Assembly (NCBI GenBank): GCA_964626885.1
Contig: CAZVJA010000243.1
Location: 1 to 7,560, forward strand
DNA from: CAZVJA01 sp964626885
GTDB lineage: Bacteria > Planctomycetota > Planctomycetia > Planctomycetales > Planctomycetaceae
Length of the DNA: 7,560 nt
Direction of reading: 5' to 3'
Numbering within the stretch: the stretch's first letter is position 1; each line of letters begins with the position of its first letter. Positions 5,915 through 7,560 of the stretch are shown piece by piece. A program made the translations under genes and the position numbers. The notes beneath the pieces were generated by a model. The model did not search any database, was not told the origin of the DNA, and saw only the letters and a program-made list of their open reading frames with translations.

Positions 5915-7123
5915 ATGCAATTCGTTTATCACGCCCGCGACCTCGCCGGCGCTTTGCGCGACGGTGAGTTGTTCGCCGAGACGCTCGATGAGGCGGTGAA
6001 GCAGATCCGCCGGGACGGATTGTTTCTGCTGTCGATCGTCGAGCAGGGAGAGGGAGCCGACGTCCATCAGCTGTCGATCTTCCAGCGGCGCGTCTCGCGG
6101 CAGGAAATCGTGTACCTCACGCACCAGATGGCGGTGATGATCGATGCCGGCGTGCCGCTGGCAACCGCGCTCGAGGGGCTCGCCCGCCAGGCGGACAACC
6201 CGACCCTCAAGCAGATGCTTGAAGCAATTCAAAAGGACGTCGCCGGCGGGGATGACCTTTCGACGGCGATGGCGCGGTTCCCCCGGCACTTCGATAAAAC
6301 ATACACGAACCTGGTGAAGGCGAGCGAGACGAGCGGCACGCTGGGGCCGATGCTCGAACGAATCGCCACGCAGACCCGCTCCGATCTCGAAACGCGGATG
6401 AAGGTCCGCGGCGCGATGGCCTACCCGGCGGCGATGCTGGTGATGTGTGTCGGCGTCAGCATCTTCCTGCTGTCTTATGTGTTTCCCAAGCTCACCCCGC
6501 TGTTCCAGGCCCGCTCGTTGGCGCTCCCCTTGCCGACGAAAGTGATGATGGTCCTCTCCGACTCGCTGCTGCATTACTGGCAGTGGCATCTGGCGGGGGC
6601 ATTCGCGATTGTGTGCGCGGCTCTCTTCACCCGCCGCCAAACCTGGGGCCGGCTAATCATCGACTGGTGCTGGCTGCACATTCCCATTCTCGGCCCGCTG
6701 CTGCGGAAAGTCGCCCTGAGCCGCAGCCTGCGAACGCTAGCCACGACCGTCAACGCCGGAGTGCCGATGCTCGAAGCATTGGAGCTGAGCGGCGCAGTCG
6801 CCAACAACATCTTGTACGAGCGGGAGTGGAAGAAAGTCGGTGCGCAAGTCACCGAAGGGAAGCAGATTCACCAGGCGCTCGAAGGGCACAGGCTCTTTCC
6901 GCCGACCCTCGTGCAGATGATTGCCTCCGGCGAAGCGACCGGCAAACTCGGCCCGGTGCTGGCGAAGGTGAGCGATTACTTCGACCGCGAAGTGGCCACA
7001 TCCGTTGCCGCCGCCACGCGCCTGATTGAGCCCTTGATGGTTTTCGTGATGGGGAGCGTCATCGGCACGATCGCGCTGGCAATGCTCTTGCCGATCTTCA
7101 AGCTCAGCAGCCACGTGCGGTAG
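5915..7123 (+). CDS. PilC/GspF-family inner-membrane platform protein
   Basis: A 402-residue inner-membrane protein of normal family length that should couple the ATPase encoded upstream to pilin or pseudopilin assembly. The N-terminus (FVYHARDLAGALRDGELFAE, then EAVKQIRRDGLFLLSI) is the usual PilC/GspF leader. The first T2SSF domain spans about 65-190 (QMAVMIDAGVPLATALEGLA, then the SGTLGPMLERIA segment), followed by a membrane span at about 170-192. A second span is at about 218-238. The second T2SSF domain spans about 266-390 (TLATTVNAGVPMLEALELSG, then SGEATGKLGPVLAKVSDYF) and ends in a third span at about 371-395. The internal duplication is obvious by eye. It starts 32 bp after the ATPase stop and is the last gene of the cluster. 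A PilC role is favoured over GspF only because no other secretion genes are nearby. Confidence 0.94.
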   Translation: MQFVYHARDLAGALRDGELFAETLDEAVKQIRRDGLFLLSIVEQGEGADVHQLSIFQRRVSRQEIVYLTHQMAVMIDAGVPLATALEGLARQADNPTLKQMLEAIQKDVAGGDDLSTAMARFPRHFDKTYTNLVKASETSGTLGPMLERIATQTRSDLETRMKVRGAMAYPAAMLVMCVGVSIFLLSYVFPKLTPLFQARSLALPLPTKVMMVLSDSLLHYWQWHLAGAFAIVCAALFTRRQTWGRLIIDWCWLHIPILGPLLRKVALSRSLRTLATTVNAGVPMLEALELSGAVANNILYEREWKKVGAQVTEGKQIHQALEGHRLFPPTLVQMIASGEATGKLGPVLAKVSDYFDREVATSVAAATRLIEPLMVFVMGSVIGTIALAMLLPIFKLSSHVR

Positions 7124-7129
7124 CAGGCG

Positions 7130-7208
7130 GTCAGGCGCTCAGACTTCAGGTAGTCAGGCTTCGGGCGCTCGGGCTTCGGGTAGTCAGGCTTGGGCGTTCG
7201 GGCTTCAG
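7130..7208 (+). repeat. 3'-flank short repeat array behind the platform-protein gene
   Basis: Three units begin with GTCAGG at 7130, 7153 and 7183 (23, 30 and 26 bp), each composed of GGCTTC, GGCGCTC and GGGCTTCGGG words. The middle unit (7153-7180) matches the 28-bp repeat behind the FHA gene at 27 of 28 bases, same orientation relative to transcription. The array starts 6 bp after the stop codon. Unit lengths vary and no unique spacers separate the units, so it is not CRISPR. Confidence 0.65.
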
Positions 7209-7216
7209 AAACGTAG

Positions 7217-7234
7217 GTTGTGCTTTAGCATGAC
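7217..7234. other. small stem-loop downstream of the cluster
   Basis: GTTGTGCT (7217-7224) can pair with AGCATGAC (7227-7234) through eight positions including two G-T wobbles, with a very short loop. It follows the repeat array and could contribute to 3'-end formation of the cluster message, but no T-run follows and a terminator is not demonstrated. Confidence 0.3.
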
Positions 7235-7283
7235 TCTTCGCAGCTCGGTGGTGTTGTTATGTTGAAGCTACAGGGCGACTAAC

Positions 7284-7446
7284 TCACTTCGCCAACTGCT
7301 TTTGCCATGTGCCGTACTCGCGGAGCACGTCCACTTCGTCAACGAATTTCTAACAGACCAGCCGAGTGAGTGAAATCACTCGTCGAGACGACCACTGTAT
7401 GGTACGTCCCCGAGGCTTCACGAAGGGAATAGCGGACATTCGCCAG
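7284..7446 (-). pseudogene. possible frame-broken protein remnant
   Basis: Two adjoining minus-strand frames read like one protein split by a single base. The upstream part (7446-7348) reads LANVRYSLREASGTYHTVVV and ends SAGLLE. The downstream part (7346-7284) reads FVDEVDVLREYGTWQKQLAK before TGA. Dropping one base of the TTT run at 7347-7349 joins them. Further upstream the same frame continues across an in-frame TGA at 7449-7447 (…SYTASDL, stop, LANV…). The nearest plausible start, ATG at 7542-7540 (MSKDYLPEVRVG), is in yet another frame. Several breaks within about 260 bp suggest a decayed gene or low-quality sequence near the contig end. I recognise no family, and chance cannot be excluded. 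Confidence 0.3.
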
Positions 7447-7560
7447 TCACAGGTCCGACGCCGTGTAACTAGCACTACTCAGTCGAAGCGAATCATCTGC
7501 CGCAACATCCCACGCGGACTTCAGGCAGATAGTCTTTGGACATATATGGTGCTAATAAAA

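Larger units (their letters stand above)
7124..7560. other. terminal intergenic region without an intact gene
   Basis: After the repeat array and stem-loop no intact frame of useful length is present on either strand. The only coding-like signal is the frame-broken minus-strand remnant at 7284-7446. The last 25 bases are AT-rich compared with the rest of the window. No tRNA, attachment site or insertion-sequence ends are visible. Confidence 0.55.

Noticed and set aside
669..7180. The 28-bp inverted pair as ends of a mobile element carrying the whole cluster
   Set aside because: No transposase or integrase lies between them and no target duplication is visible. The units are short-period repeats better explained as independent 3'-flank copies.
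7130..7208. CRISPR array
   Set aside because: Units vary from 23 to 30 bp, share words throughout, have no unique spacers, and no cas gene is present.
7217..7234. Intrinsic terminator for the pilus cluster
   Set aside because: The stem depends on G-T wobbles and a tiny loop, and no T-run follows.

Overview
The window is GC-rich bacterial DNA, probably from a member of the Planctomycetota or a close relative. That assignment is an inference. It rests on the gene set (a PilB/PilC-type pair preceded by a histidine kinase, a lone receiver and a STAS protein), the high-GC coding style, and intergenic palindromic and short-period repeats of a kind I associate with planctomycete genomes. A run of exactly 100 N at 3209-3308 marks an assembly gap, so this is draft sequence.

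Layout. Positions 1-711 carry no convincing large gene. They hold two copies of a REP-like palindromic element sharing an identical 24-bp core, a possible very small single-span membrane protein on the minus strand between them, a telomere-like CCCTAAAACCCTAA hairpin tract, and a 28-bp repeat unit just 3' of the FHA gene. A minus-strand gene (712-1431) encodes an FHA-domain protein. A 256-bp divergent intergenic region separates it from a plus-strand cluster: a membrane-anchored PAS-like/HisKA/HATPase histidine kinase (1688-3193), the assembly gap, a single-domain CheY-like receiver (3313-3732), a STAS-domain protein (3736-4074), a PilB/GspE-family ATPase with an MshEN-type N-terminus (4089-5882) and a PilC/GspF-family inner-membrane platform protein (5915-7123). 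Spacings of 3, 14 and 32 bp, with Shine-Dalgarno sequences at each junction after the gap, indicate one transcription unit from receiver to platform protein. The kinase probably belongs to it too, but its link crosses the gap.

How the genes may work together. The last two genes are the motor and membrane platform of a type IV pilus or type II secretion-like machine. The first three look like a signalling module (sensor kinase, receiver, SpoIIAA-like phosphorylatable switch) placed to control that machine or its expression. Motif I of the c-di-GMP-binding MshEN consensus appears intact in the ATPase, so a second signal may act on the motor directly. No pilin, prepilin peptidase, secretin or PilM/N/O gene is visible here.

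Positions 7124-7560 have no intact gene. They start with three short repeat units, one of which matches 27 of 28 bases of the repeat behind the FHA gene in the same orientation relative to transcription. They then hold a minus-strand stretch that reads like a frame-broken protein remnant (7284-7446). The most distinctive observations are the paired 3'-flank repeats, the kinase/receiver/STAS module joined to a PilB-PilC pair, and the ATGA overlap that leads into the assembly gap.
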